From Pseudonocardia kujensis (GTDB taxonomy: Bacteria; Actinomycetota; Actinomycetes; Mycobacteriales; Pseudonocardiaceae), in NCBI RefSeq assembly GCF_021283305.1, contig NZ_JAJSOK010000048.1, forward strand, positions 1 to 57,980: DNA of 57,980 bases, in the 5' to 3' direction. Each line of letters begins with the position of its first letter. Position 1 is the first letter of the stretch. The notes under the pieces are model-generated. The model searched no databases. It saw nothing but the letters and a program-made list of their open reading frames with translations, and had not been told where the DNA came from. Made by a program: the position numbers and the translations under genes. Shown one piece after another: positions 7,444 through 16,520 of this stretch.

Positions 7444-8490
7444 ATGAGACGAGACGCGGTCGCGGGCGCGGCGTTCGTGCTGTTCTGGAGCTCGGGGTTC
7501 GTCGGGGCGGAGCTGGGGACCGGCTACACCGGCGCGGACACGTTGCTGGCGTGGCGGTACGTGCTCGCCGCCGCGGTGTTGTGGCTGGTGGTGGCGGTGC
7601 GGCGGGACCGGGTCCCGCGCGGCGCGCCCGCGCGCCAGGTCCTGCTCGGGACCCTCTCCCAGGTCCTCTACCTCGGCGGTGTCGTGACGGGTGTCGGGCT
7701 CGGCGTGCCGGCGGGGACCGCGGCACTGGTCGCCGCGCTGCAGCCGTTGGTCGTCGCGACGGCGGCGGGCCGGTTCCTCGGCGAACGCACGACCTCCCGC
7801 CAACGCCTCGGGCTCGCGGCCGGGCTGGCCGGGGTCGCGCTGGTGGTGGCGGGCGACCTCGGCCCGGGCACCGCCCCGGCCTGGGCGTTCCTGCTCCCGC
7901 TCGGCGGGATGCTGGCACTCTCGGTCGGGACCGTGCTGGAGCGGCGGATGCAGCCGCCCGAGTCGCCGCTCACCGCGATGGCCCTGCAGTCGACCACGGG
8001 GGCGGTGCTGTTCACCGCGGTCGCCGCGCTGGCCGGGGACCTGCGGCCGCCCGCCGAGCCGGGGTTCTGGGGCGCGGTGGCCTGGGTGGTCGTGCTGTCG
8101 TCCTTCGGCGGCTACGGCTCCTACCTGGTCGTCCTGCGCCGCAGCGGGGCCACCCGCGTCTCCGCGCTGCTCTACCTGACCCCGCCCACGACCATGCTGT
8201 GGGCCTTCCTCATGTTCGGCGAGCTCCCGGCCCTGCCGGCCGTCCCCGGCATCGCGTTGTGCGCGGCCGGCGTCTGGCTCGTGCTCGGCCGGCGCGGACC
8301 CGGTCGACGGGAAACTGTCGGTGCCCCGGCGCATGATGGGGACCGTGAGCTCGCTGGACGGTTTCTCCCCCGCCACCCGGGACTGGTTCCGGGGCGCCTT
8401 CGCCGCGCCCACGGCCGCCCAGGAGGGCGCGTGGAGCGCCGCCCAGGCGGGACGGAACGCGCTGGTCGTGGCGCCCACGGGGTCGGGTAA
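7444..8490 (+). CDS. EamA-family (DMT) exporter
   Basis: Drug/metabolite-transporter with two EamA repeats and about ten membrane helices, from FVLFWSSGFVGAELG at the N-terminus to GIALCAAGVWLVLG near residue 285. The membrane protein should end about there, but the frame stays open for another ~60 residues of arginine/glycine-rich sequence and overlaps the start of lhr by about 146 bases in a different frame. The tail is probably non-functional, or a small indel has removed the true stop. ATG at 7444 chosen because the first helix begins straight after it. Substrate unknown. Confidence 0.85.
   Translation: MRRDAVAGAAFVLFWSSGFVGAELGTGYTGADTLLAWRYVLAAAVLWLVVAVRRDRVPRGAPARQVLLGTLSQVLYLGGVVTGVGLGVPAGTAALVAALQPLVVATAAGRFLGERTTSRQRLGLAAGLAGVALVVAGDLGPGTAPAWAFLLPLGGMLALSVGTVLERRMQPPESPLTAMALQSTTGAVLFTAVAALAGDLRPPAEPGFWGAVAWVVVLSSFGGYGSYLVVLRRSGATRVSALLYLTPPTTMLWAFLMFGELPALPAVPGIALCAAGVWLVLGRRGPGRRETVGAPAHDGDRELAGRFLPRHPGLVPGRLRRAHGRPGGRVERRPGGTERAGRGAHGVG
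8315..8337 (+). promoter_or_regulatory. PafBC-like promoter of lhr
   Basis: CTGTCGGTG (8315-8323), 8 nt, then CATGAT (8332-8337), which ends 7 nt before the GTG at 8345. The 9-mer differs from the recalled mycobacterial consensus TTGTCRGTG only at its first base. It lies inside the tail of the EamA gene. Confidence 0.6.
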
Positions 8491-11400
8491 GACGCTCGCG
8501 GCGTTCCTCTGGGCGCTGGACCGGCTGGCGTCGGAGCCCGTGCCCGAGGAGCGCACCCGCCGCTGCCGGGTGCTGTACGTGTCCCCGCTCAAGGCGCTGG
8601 CGGTCGACGTGCAGCGCAACCTGCGCGCCCCGCTCACCGGGATGCGGCAGGAGGCGCAGCGGCGCGGCGACCCCGTCCCGGACATCACGGTCGGCATGCG
8701 CACCGGCGACACCCCGGCGGACGAGCGGCGCCAGTTCACCCGCACCCCGCCGGACGTGCTGGTCACCACCCCCGAGTCGTTGTTCCTGCTGCTCACCTCG
8801 GCCGCGCGCGAGTCGCTGCGGGGCGTCGAGACCGTGATCCTCGACGAGGTGCACGCCGTCGCGGCGACCAAGCGCGGCGCGCACCTGGCCCTGTCCCTCG
8901 AGCGGCTCGACGAGCTGCTGGAGAAGCCGGCCCAGCGGATCGGCCTGTCGGCCACCGTCCGCCCGCTCGACGAGGTGTCCACGTTCCTGTCCGGCGCGCG
9001 CCCGGTGGAGGTCGTGCAGCCGCGCACGCCGAAGACGATCGAGGTCCGCGTCGAGGTCCCCGTGCCGGACCTCGCCGCGCTCGACGAGCGGCCGACCCCC
9101 GGCAGCGCGGACGAGGAGGTCATCGGCTCCGCGGCGGGCGGCGCCCAGCGGCCCTCGATCTGGCCCGCCGTCGAGAAGCGCTTGCTCGACCTGGTGCGCG
9201 AGCACCGCTCGACCATCGTGTTCGCCAACTCCCGGCGGTTGGCCGAGCGCCTCACGGCGAAGCTCAACGAGCTGGCGGCCGAGGAGGCCGGCGAGGCCGT
9301 CGAGCTCGACCGGTTCCCGGCCGAGGCGATCGGCGAGTCCGGCGTGGGCGGCGGGGCGCCGCCCGTGGTGGCCAAGGCGCACCACGGGTCGATGTCCCGC
9401 GAGCAGCGCACCCTCGTGGAGGAGGAGCTCAAGAGCGGGCGGCTGCCGTGCGTGGTGGCCACCTCGAGCCTCGAGCTGGGCATCGACATGGGTGCGGTCG
9501 ACCTGGTGGTGCAGGTGGAGGCGCCGCCGAGCGTGGCCTCCGGGCTGCAGCGCGTCGGGCGCGCCGGGCACCAGGTGGGGGCGGTGTCGCAGGGCGTGGT
9601 GTTCCCGAAGTTCCGCGGCGACCTCGTGTCGTGCGCGGTGGTGGCCGAGCGCATGTCCGGCGGGGCGATCGAGTCGATGCGCTACCCCCGCAACCCGCTC
9701 GACGTCCTGGCCCAGCAGGTCGTGGCCATGGTCGCGATGGATCCCTGGCGGCTCGACGAGCTGGCGGCCCTCGTCCGCCGGGCCGCACCCTTCGCCGCGC
9801 TGCCGGACTCGGCGCTGCACTCGGTGCTGGACATGCTGGCCGGCCGCTACCCGTCGGAGGAGTTCGGCGAGCTGCGGGCGCGGATCACCTGGGACCGCGT
9901 GACCGACGAGCTGCGCGGCCGTCCCGGCGCGCAGCGCCTCGCGGTCACCTCGGGCGGCACGATTCCCGACCGCGGCCTGTTCACGGTGATGACGCCGGGT
10001 GGGGCCGACGGGGCGGGCTCGCGCGTCGGCGAGCTCGACGAGGAGATGGTCTACGAGTCCCGCGTGGGCGACACCTTCCTGCTCGGCACCTCGAGCTGGC
10101 GGGTCGAGGACATCACCCACGACCGCGTGATCGTCACGCCCGCGCCCGGGGAGCCGGCGCGGATGCCGTTCTGGAAGGGCGAGTCGATCGGGCGGCCGCT
10201 GGAGCTGGGCCGCGCCGTCGGCAGGTTCGTCCGCGAGATGGCCGGGCTCGCGGACGAGGAGGCCCGAACCCGGGCCGCCGCGGCCGGGCTCGACGAGTGG
10301 GCCACCGACAACCTGCTCTCCTACCTGCGCGAACAGCGCGAGGCCACCCGGCACGTGCCGAGCGACCGCACGATCCTGGTCGAACGGTTCCGCGACGAGC
10401 TCGGCGACTGGCGGCTCGTCGTGCACTCGCCGTTCGGTTCGCAGGTCAACGGGCCGTGGGCGTTGGCCATCGCGGCCCGGATGCGGGAGAAGCGCGGGGT
10501 CGAGGTGCACGCCGCCGGGGCGGACGACGGGATCGTGCTGCGCCTGCCCGACGCCCTCGACGACAGCGGCGGCGAGCTCGTGCCCACTGCGGAGGACGTG
10601 CTGCTCGAACCCGGTGAGGTCGAGCAGATCGTGGTGGCCGAGCTGGGCAACTCCTCGCTGTTCGCCTCGCGCTTCCGGGAGTGCGCGGCCCGGGCGCTGC
10701 TGCTCCCCCGCCGCGACCCGAAGCGGCGCAGCCCGCTGTGGCAACAGCGGCAGCGCTCGGCCCAGCTGCTGGCCGTCGCCGGGAAGTTCGAGCAGTTCCC
10801 GATCACGCTCGAGGCGATGCGCGAGTGCGTGCAGGACGTCTACGACCTGCCGGGCCTGCGCGAGCTGATGTCCGACGTGGAGGCGCGCAAGGTCAAGGTG
10901 GTCGAGGTGGCCACCCCGCAGCCCTCGCCCTTCGCGCGCAGCCTGTTGTTCGGCTACATCGGGATGTTCCTGTACGAGATGGACGCCCCGCTGGCCGAGC
11001 GCCGCGCGGCCGCCCTCTCGCTCGACTCCACCCTGCTCGCCGAGCTCCTGGGCTCGGAGGCGATCCGCGAGCTCCTCGATCCCGAGGTGCTGGCCGAGGT
11101 CGAGGCGTCGCTGCAGCGCACCGCGGCGGACCGGCACGCGCGCGACGTCGAGGGCGCGGCGGACCTGCTGCGCTTCGTCGGCGACCTGTCCGAGGCCGAC
11201 GGCCGGGCCCGCGGCGTGGATCCCACCTGGTTCGTGGAGCTGGAGGCGCAGCGCCGGGCGATCCGGGTACGGATCGCCGGCGAGCAGCGGTTCGTCGCGA
11301 TCGAGGACGCGGGCCGCATCCGGGACGCGCTGGGCGCGCCGCTGCCGGTCGGCGTGCCGGAGACGTTCACCGAACCCGTCCCGGACCCGCTCGGCGATCT

Positions 11401-13216
11401 CGTGCTGCGGTACGCCCGCACCCACGGCCCGTTCACGGCCGCCGAGTGCGCGGCCCGGTTCGGGCTCGGCGTCGCCGTGGTGGCCGGGGTGCTCGACCGG
11501 CTGACGGGGGTCGGACGGCTGGTCCGCGGCGAGCTGCGCCCGCAGGCCGTGTCTGCTTCCCCGACCCAGGGCTCCGTCGAGTACTGCGACGCCGAGGTCC
11601 TGCGCCGGTTGCGCCGCGCCTCGCTCGCCCGGCTGCGGGCCGAGGTCGAGCCGGTGGAGCAACGGGCGCTGGGGCGGTTCCTGCCCGCCTGGCAGGGCGT
11701 CCGCACCCACGCCGGCGGCGAGCGGCGCGGCCGCATGCGCCGGGCCCCCGGGGCGGAGGACGTGCTCGGGGTGGTCGAGCAGCTGGCCGGGGCGCCGCTG
11801 CCGGCGAGCGCCCTGGAGTCGCTGATCCTGCCCGCCCGGCTGCCGGGCTACACACCGGCCCTGCTCGACGAGCTCACCGCGGCCGGCGAGGTCACCTGGA
11901 CCGGGTGCGGGCCGCTCGCCGGCAGCGACGGCTGGCTGGCCGTGGCCCCGGCGGACGTCGCCGACCTGCTGCTGCCCGAGCCCGAGCCCGAGATCGCGGC
12001 GACGCCGCTGCACCGCGCCCTCCTCGCCGCGCTCGGTCTGCCCGAGCCCGGCGAGCCCGCGGTCGGCGGTGGGGCCCTGTTCTTCCGCCAGCTCGCCGAC
12101 CAAGCCGGTCGCACGCTCGTGGCACAGGGTGAGGAGTCCCCGACGGACGACGCGGCGGTCACGGCGATCTGGGACCTCCTGTGGGCCGGGCTCCTCACCA
12201 ACGACACGCTCGGCCCCCTCCGGGCACGGCTGGGCGGCGGCCGCGGCTCCGGCAGCCGCGGCGGGCCGGCGCACCGGACCCGGCGCAGCGCCTCCCGCGG
12301 CCGGTACGCCCAGCTGCGCGCCGGGCGGCCGCAGATGCCGAGCCGGACCGGGCCGCCCTCGGTCGGCGGCCGGTGGGCACTGGCCGCGGACCGCGAGCTC
12401 GACCCCACCCGCCGGGCGCACGCGCGCGCCGAGGCGTTCCTGGAGCGGCACGGGGTGCTGACCCGGGGCGCGCTGGGCACCGAGCGGGTCACCGGCGGGT
12501 TCGCCGCCGTTTACAAGGTGCTGCGGGCCATGGAGGACTCCGGTCGGGTGCGGCGAGGCTACGTCGTCGAGGGGCTCGGGGCGGCGCAGTTCGCCGTGCC
12601 CGGGGCGATCGACCGGATCCGCGCGCTGTCCAGCCCGGACGGCGGCCCCGCGGCGAGCGGATCGGCGTCGCCGTCGGGGTCGAGCGCGTCCGCGCCGAGC
12701 GGGGGCCCGCGACCCGGCGGGTTCGAGGACCTCGCCGCCGGTTCCCCCGACACCGCCGCCGACGGCTACGACCCCGCGGACCACCCCGACGGGCGACACT
12801 TCGCCGGGGCCGGCCGGGCGCCGCACGATGCGGGCGGCGGCTCCGGGCTGTCGCGGGTCGTGCTGGCGGCGGCCGACCCCGCCCAGCCCTACGGCGCAGC
12901 CCTGCCGTGGCCCGGCACGGTCGGCGACTCGAAGCACCGGCCGGGGCGCAAGGCGGGTGCGCTGGTGGTGCTGGTGGAGGGGGCCCCGGCGCTCTACGTC
13001 GAGCGCGGCGGCAAGTCGTTGCTGTCCTTCACCACCGAGTACGAGGAGCTCTCGGCGGCTGCGCACGCGCTCGCCGGCGCGGTGCACGAGGGCTGGCTCG
13101 GCTCGCTCGCGGTCGAGCGCGCCGACGGTGGCGGCGCGCTGGGCTCGGAGCTCGCCGAAGTGCTCACCGAGGCGGGCTTCCGCGTCACGCCGAAGGGCCT
13201 GCGCCTGCGGGCGTGA
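8345..13216 (+). CDS. lhr: Lhr, large superfamily 2 ATP-dependent helicase
   Basis: 1,623-aa DNA helicase of the actinobacterial long Lhr type. Lhr-core carries Walker A APTGSGKT (residues 43-50), the DEVH box in VILDEVHAVAATKRG, the TSSLELGIDMGAVDLVVQ and QRVGRAGHQVG motifs, and a winged-helix region. The C-terminal half is the Lhr-CTD. A Ser/Pro/Gly-rich insert (about 12620-12850, ASGSASPSGSSASAPSGG) interrupts the CTD before SRVVLAAADPAQPYGAALPW. In-frame starts at 8321, 8333 and 8336 exist; I chose GTG 8345 because it sits 7 nt after the -10 of a damage-type promoter. Mycobacterial Lhr takes part in DNA crosslink repair; induction by DNA damage is inferred from the promoter. Confidence 0.95.
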   Translation: MSSLDGFSPATRDWFRGAFAAPTAAQEGAWSAAQAGRNALVVAPTGSGKTLAAFLWALDRLASEPVPEERTRRCRVLYVSPLKALAVDVQRNLRAPLTGMRQEAQRRGDPVPDITVGMRTGDTPADERRQFTRTPPDVLVTTPESLFLLLTSAARESLRGVETVILDEVHAVAATKRGAHLALSLERLDELLEKPAQRIGLSATVRPLDEVSTFLSGARPVEVVQPRTPKTIEVRVEVPVPDLAALDERPTPGSADEEVIGSAAGGAQRPSIWPAVEKRLLDLVREHRSTIVFANSRRLAERLTAKLNELAAEEAGEAVELDRFPAEAIGESGVGGGAPPVVAKAHHGSMSREQRTLVEEELKSGRLPCVVATSSLELGIDMGAVDLVVQVEAPPSVASGLQRVGRAGHQVGAVSQGVVFPKFRGDLVSCAVVAERMSGGAIESMRYPRNPLDVLAQQVVAMVAMDPWRLDELAALVRRAAPFAALPDSALHSVLDMLAGRYPSEEFGELRARITWDRVTDELRGRPGAQRLAVTSGGTIPDRGLFTVMTPGGADGAGSRVGELDEEMVYESRVGDTFLLGTSSWRVEDITHDRVIVTPAPGEPARMPFWKGESIGRPLELGRAVGRFVREMAGLADEEARTRAAAAGLDEWATDNLLSYLREQREATRHVPSDRTILVERFRDELGDWRLVVHSPFGSQVNGPWALAIAARMREKRGVEVHAAGADDGIVLRLPDALDDSGGELVPTAEDVLLEPGEVEQIVVAELGNSSLFASRFRECAARALLLPRRDPKRRSPLWQQRQRSAQLLAVAGKFEQFPITLEAMRECVQDVYDLPGLRELMSDVEARKVKVVEVATPQPSPFARSLLFGYIGMFLYEMDAPLAERRAAALSLDSTLLAELLGSEAIRELLDPEVLAEVEASLQRTAADRHARDVEGAADLLRFVGDLSEADGRARGVDPTWFVELEAQRRAIRVRIAGEQRFVAIEDAGRIRDALGAPLPVGVPETFTEPVPDPLGDLVLRYARTHGPFTAAECAARFGLGVAVVAGVLDRLTGVGRLVRGELRPQAVSASPTQGSVEYCDAEVLRRLRRASLARLRAEVEPVEQRALGRFLPAWQGVRTHAGGERRGRMRRAPGAEDVLGVVEQLAGAPLPASALESLILPARLPGYTPALLDELTAAGEVTWTGCGPLAGSDGWLAVAPADVADLLLPEPEPEIAATPLHRALLAALGLPEPGEPAVGGGALFFRQLADQAGRTLVAQGEESPTDDAAVTAIWDLLWAGLLTNDTLGPLRARLGGGRGSGSRGGPAHRTRRSASRGRYAQLRAGRPQMPSRTGPPSVGGRWALAADRELDPTRRAHARAEAFLERHGVLTRGALGTERVTGGFAAVYKVLRAMEDSGRVRRGYVVEGLGAAQFAVPGAIDRIRALSSPDGGPAASGSASPSGSSASAPSGGPRPGGFEDLAAGSPDTAADGYDPADHPDGRHFAGAGRAPHDAGGGSGLSRVVLAAADPAQPYGAALPWPGTVGDSKHRPGRKAGALVVLVEGAPALYVERGGKSLLSFTTEYEELSAAAHALAGAVHEGWLGSLAVERADGGGALGSELAEVLTEAGFRVTPKGLRLRA

Positions 13217-13332
13217 CCGGGTCCTCCCGGCCGTCCCCGCACGAGCGATCGTTCAGGCTTCCGGCGGATGCAGGCGACCGCATCGGCGACGATGATCGGG
13301 TCACCGACTCCGATGCCGTGGGAGGCCCGACC

Positions 13333-14292
13333 GTGACGACCGTCGAGTACGACTTCGACCCCGAGCTCGCCGCCGCCGTTCCGGTGCTACCGGTCCTCGA
13401 CGTCACCGACCTGCCGGCCGCGCGCGGCGTGCTGACCCAGCTGCGCGCCCAGCTGCCCGCACCGGACGAGACGGGCGTGACGGTGACCGAGGTCCTCGTC
13501 CCGGGAGCCGACGGCGCCCCCGACGTGCCGCTGCGGATCTACCGGCCCGACCGGCCGTCCGGCCCCGCCGGCATCTTCGACGTGCACGGCGGCGGCTTCA
13601 TCATGGGCGATCTCGACGGCAGCCACGCCGCCAACGTCGCCATCGCCCGCGGGGTCGGCGCCGTGCTGGTCACGGTGGACTACCGGCTCGCGCCCGAGAA
13701 CCCGTTCCCGGCGGGCCTCGAGGACTGCTACGCCGGGCTGGTCTGGTTCGCCGAGCACGCCGAGGAGTTCGGCGTGGATCCCGACCGGATCGCGATCCAC
13801 GGCATCAGCGCCGGCGGCGGGCTGTGCGCCGCGCTCGCGCTGCTGGCGCGGGACCGGGGCGGCCCGGCGATCGCCTTCCAGTACCTGGGCGTCCCCGAGG
13901 TCGACGACCGGCTGGAGACGCCGAGCATGCGCGCCTTCACCGACACCCCGATCTGGAACCGGCCCAACGCCGTCGTCAGCTGGGACTCCTACCTGGGCGA
14001 GGGCGTCCGCGGCACGGACGGGGTCTCCCCGTACGCCGCGCCCGCCCGGGCCACCGACCTGTCCGGCCTGCCGCCGGCGTACGTCTCGGTGATGGCCTTC
14101 GACCCGCTGCGCGACGAGGGCATCGCCTACGCGCTGGCCCTGCAGACCGCCGGCGTCCCGGTGGAGCTGCACCTGTTCCCGGGGACCTTCCACGGCTCGT
14201 CGCTGATCGAGGACGCCACGATCTCGAAGCGCGAGGCCGCCGAGCGGGTCGCCGTGCTCCGCCAGGCCCTCGAGCTGCCCCGCCGCGACTGA
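13333..14292 (+). CDS. HSL-family alpha/beta-hydrolase (esterase)
   Basis: 319-aa carboxylic-ester hydrolase of the hormone-sensitive-lipase (family IV) type. Oxyanion-hole motif HGGG at residues 85-88, nucleophile elbow GISAGG with Ser159, and a probable triad Asp257 (FDPLRDEG) and His287 (GTFHGSS). VDYRLAPENPFPAGLED is typical of the family. GTG at 13333 chosen because GGAGG lies 7 nt upstream; a GTG five codons earlier lacks this. No signal peptide, so cytoplasmic. Just upstream of the acyl-CoA ligase/monooxygenase group, it could cleave the ester made by the Baeyer-Villiger enzyme. The 116 bases before it hold no other gene. Confidence 0.92.
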   Translation: MTTVEYDFDPELAAAVPVLPVLDVTDLPAARGVLTQLRAQLPAPDETGVTVTEVLVPGADGAPDVPLRIYRPDRPSGPAGIFDVHGGGFIMGDLDGSHAANVAIARGVGAVLVTVDYRLAPENPFPAGLEDCYAGLVWFAEHAEEFGVDPDRIAIHGISAGGGLCAALALLARDRGGPAIAFQYLGVPEVDDRLETPSMRAFTDTPIWNRPNAVVSWDSYLGEGVRGTDGVSPYAAPARATDLSGLPPAYVSVMAFDPLRDEGIAYALALQTAGVPVELHLFPGTFHGSSLIEDATISKREAAERVAVLRQALELPRRD

Positions 14293-14294
14293 CC

Positions 14295-14331
14295 CGACCC
14301 GACCGAGCCGGCTCGACCCGACCGAGCCGGC
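14295..14331 (+). repeat. 18-bp direct repeat after the esterase
   Basis: CGACCCGACCGAGCCGGC occurs at 14295-14312 and 14314-14331. The junction contains the 12-base palindrome CGAGCCGGCTCG. It lies just before the terminator hairpin. Confidence 0.7.
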
Positions 14332-14366
14332 GCGGGCGGAGCCCGCTACGCCAGGGCTCCGCCCGC
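14332..14366. terminator. Bidirectional terminator, esterase / TetR
   Basis: A perfect 13-bp stem GCGGGCGGAGCCC (14332-14344) pairs with 14354-14366 around a 9-nt loop. It sits between convergent genes, and its loop and right arm contain the stop and last codons of the TetR gene. No U-tract, as is common in high-GC actinobacteria. Confidence 0.75.
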
Positions 14367-14969
14367 CCCGAGCGTCCGCGCCACCACGAGCTCGACGTAG
14401 CCCTCGACGACCGCGTCGAGGGAGAGGCCGCGGTCGTCGCGGAACCAGCCGCTGAAGCCGTTGAGCATGTCGAGCACGGCGAAGGCGGCGAGCTGCGCGT
14501 CGGGCACCGTGAACTCGCCGGACCGCGTGCCGGCGGTGATCACGTCCCGGACCCGCCGCTGGTAGTAGCGGCGGTGCCCGTCGATCTCCGTACGGTGCTC
14601 CGGGGTCAGCGACGCCATCTCGTGCAGACCCACGAGGTGCTCGACCCGCCGGCGGTACAGGTGCCGCAGGTGCGCCCGGACCAGCAGCGCCATGCGCTGC
14701 GCGGGCGTGCCCGCGGCGTCGAGCAGGGGCAGGTTCTCCTCGCACGGCTCGCGGGTCACGGTCAGGCAGACCGCGTAGAGGATCTCCTCCTTGGCCGCGA
14801 AGTGGTGGTAGAGGCTGGCCCCGCGGATGCCGACGGCGTCGGCGATGTCCCGCATGCCGACGTGTGCGTAGCCGCGGTCGGCGAAGGTCCGCGCCGCCGT
14901 GGTCACGATCTCCTCGCGGCGCAGTCGGGTGCGCGCCGTGCGGGAGGGCGCCAGGGGCCCCTGCGTCAC
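14346..14969 (-). CDS. TetR-family regulator beside acyl-CoA ligase
   Basis: 207-aa repressor with an HTH at residues ~18-65 (REEIVTTAARTFADRGYAHVGMRDIADAVG, SLYHHFAAKEEIL). The C-terminal domain (LLVRAHLRHLYRRRVEHLVGLHEMASL) resembles TetR proteins that control fatty-acid or steroid catabolism. It lies 21 bases downstream of the acyl-CoA ligase gene on the same strand and so is probably in one operon with it and the nitroreductase gene; the palindrome at 17253-17268 is a candidate operator. Ligand probably an acyl-CoA, by analogy only. Confidence 0.92.
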   Translation of the reverse strand: MTQGPLAPSRTARTRLRREEIVTTAARTFADRGYAHVGMRDIADAVGIRGASLYHHFAAKEEILYAVCLTVTREPCEENLPLLDAAGTPAQRMALLVRAHLRHLYRRRVEHLVGLHEMASLTPEHRTEIDGHRRYYQRRVRDVITAGTRSGEFTVPDAQLAAFAVLDMLNGFSGWFRDDRGLSLDAVVEGYVELVVARTLGAGGALA

Positions 14970-14990
14970 GCCGTCACCCCCTCACCCCGG

Positions 14991-16520
14991 TCACCCGGCG
15001 ACCTTCCGCAGCTCGCGCTTGAGGATCTTGCCCTGCGGGTCGACGGGCAGCTCGGCCACCACGTGCACCGCCTTGGGCACCTTGTAGCCGGCCATCCGCT
15101 CCTTGCAGAAGGCGATCACCTCGGCGGGGTCGACGTCGGCGCCCTCCTGCGGGACCAGGAACGCCGTGACCGCCTCGGACCAGTACTCGTCCGGCCGGCC
15201 GACGACCGCGGCCCGCAGCACCCCGGGGTGCTCGTGCAGCACGCGCTCGACCTCCTGCGAGGAGACGTTCATCCCGCCGGACTTGATCACGTCCTTGAGC
15301 CGGTCGCGGAAGAACAGGTTGCCCGCGGCGTCGATCCGGACCATGTCGCCGGTGTGCACCCACCCGTCGACCATGACCTCTGCGGTGCGCGCGGGGTCGC
15401 GGTGGTAGCCGAGCATGACCGACGGCGTGCGGCACAGCAGCTCGCCGACCTCGGCGTCGCGGCCCTCGGCGTCGACGACCCGGATCTCGAGGTGCGAGAC
15501 GGGTGTGCCGATCCAGGTGGGGTCCTGGTCCGGGACGTCGTCGAGCGTCCGGAACCAGCCCACGGTGCCGAGCTGCGACAGCTCGGACTGGCCCCAGTAG
15601 GTGCCCCAGACGACGCCGGGCGCGGCCGCCGCCCACGCCGAGATCGCGTGCGGGGCGACCTGGCCGCCGTAGGTCATGCACCGCCGGACGGACCCGACGG
15701 CGTCGGCGCCGAAGTCGGGCTGCCCGGCCAGGGCCAGGTAGAACGTGGGCGTCTGCGCGATCACCGTGACGCGTTCGCGGGCGATGATCTCCAGCGAGCG
15801 GGCGGGGTCGGTGGTCGCCGGCAGCACCAGGGTGGCGCCCATCAGCGTCAGCGTGGTCATCGAGCCCAGCCCGGCGATCGTGTGGAAGGGCATCACGAAC
15901 AGCCAGGTGTCGTCCGGCCCGGTGCGCAGGCCCCAGCTCCACGCGGGTGCCGTGGAGATCAGGTAGTTGCGGTGCGGGACCAGCACGCCCTTGGGGGTGG
16001 CCTCGGTGCCGGAGGTGTAGACGAGCATGGCGACGTCGTGCTCGTCGACCTCGGCCTCCGGCTCGCTGTCCGCCGCCGGCAGCTCCGCGCCGTACTCGAC
16101 CAGGGCCGTCCCGGCCGGCAGCTCCGCGCCGACCAGCGCGGCGAACGCCGGTGCGGCCAGCACTACCCGGGGCTCGGCGTGCCCGAGCTGGTGTGCGACC
16201 TCCGCGCCGCGGTACAGCGGGTTGAGGCCGGTGAACGCGGCGCCGAGCTTGAGCGCGCCGTAGTAGGCGGCCACGACGTCGACCGAGTTGGGCGCCATCG
16301 ACGCGACGACGTCCCCGCGGCCGACCCCGAGCCCGCGCAGCAGGTGCGCGTACCGGTTGGCCCGCCGGTCCAGCTCGGCGTAGGTGGTCTCCGAGCGGGC
16401 CCCGTCCGCCGTGTACCCGACGACGGCGACCGCCGCGGGCCGGGTGCGCGCGTGCCGCCGCAGCTGGTCGCCGATCGTGGCGCGGGCCAGCGGGCGGGTG
16501 TACTGGTCGGCGAGGCTCAT
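14991..16520 (-). CDS. Acyl-CoA ligase (AMP-dependent synthetase family)
   Basis: 509-aa ATP-dependent carboxylate-CoA ligase. The P-loop-like motif is YTSGTEATPKGVLVPHRN (about residue 165); the A5 motif reads YWGQSELS, the A7 motif is WVHTGDMVRID, and the A10 lysine lies in PVDPQGKILKRELRK. Together these mark a complete two-domain ANL enzyme. The start ATG overlaps the nitroreductase stop by 4 bases (ATGA). With the esterase and Baeyer-Villiger genes nearby it would activate the acid released from ester cleavage; the exact substrate (aromatic or alkyl acid) cannot be read off. Confidence 0.93.
   Translation of the reverse strand: MSLADQYTRPLARATIGDQLRRHARTRPAAVAVVGYTADGARSETTYAELDRRANRYAHLLRGLGVGRGDVVASMAPNSVDVVAAYYGALKLGAAFTGLNPLYRGAEVAHQLGHAEPRVVLAAPAFAALVGAELPAGTALVEYGAELPAADSEPEAEVDEHDVAMLVYTSGTEATPKGVLVPHRNYLISTAPAWSWGLRTGPDDTWLFVMPFHTIAGLGSMTTLTLMGATLVLPATTDPARSLEIIARERVTVIAQTPTFYLALAGQPDFGADAVGSVRRCMTYGGQVAPHAISAWAAAAPGVVWGTYWGQSELSQLGTVGWFRTLDDVPDQDPTWIGTPVSHLEIRVVDAEGRDAEVGELLCRTPSVMLGYHRDPARTAEVMVDGWVHTGDMVRIDAAGNLFFRDRLKDVIKSGGMNVSSQEVERVLHEHPGVLRAAVVGRPDEYWSEAVTAFLVPQEGADVDPAEVIAFCKERMAGYKVPKAVHVVAELPVDPQGKILKRELRKVAG

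Noticed and set aside
8210..13087. A 1,625-codon open frame antisense to lhr
   Set aside because: Its codons mirror the G/C third positions of lhr, its protein is Arg/Gly/His/Gln-rich with no domain, and lhr on the other strand is a full conserved helicase.
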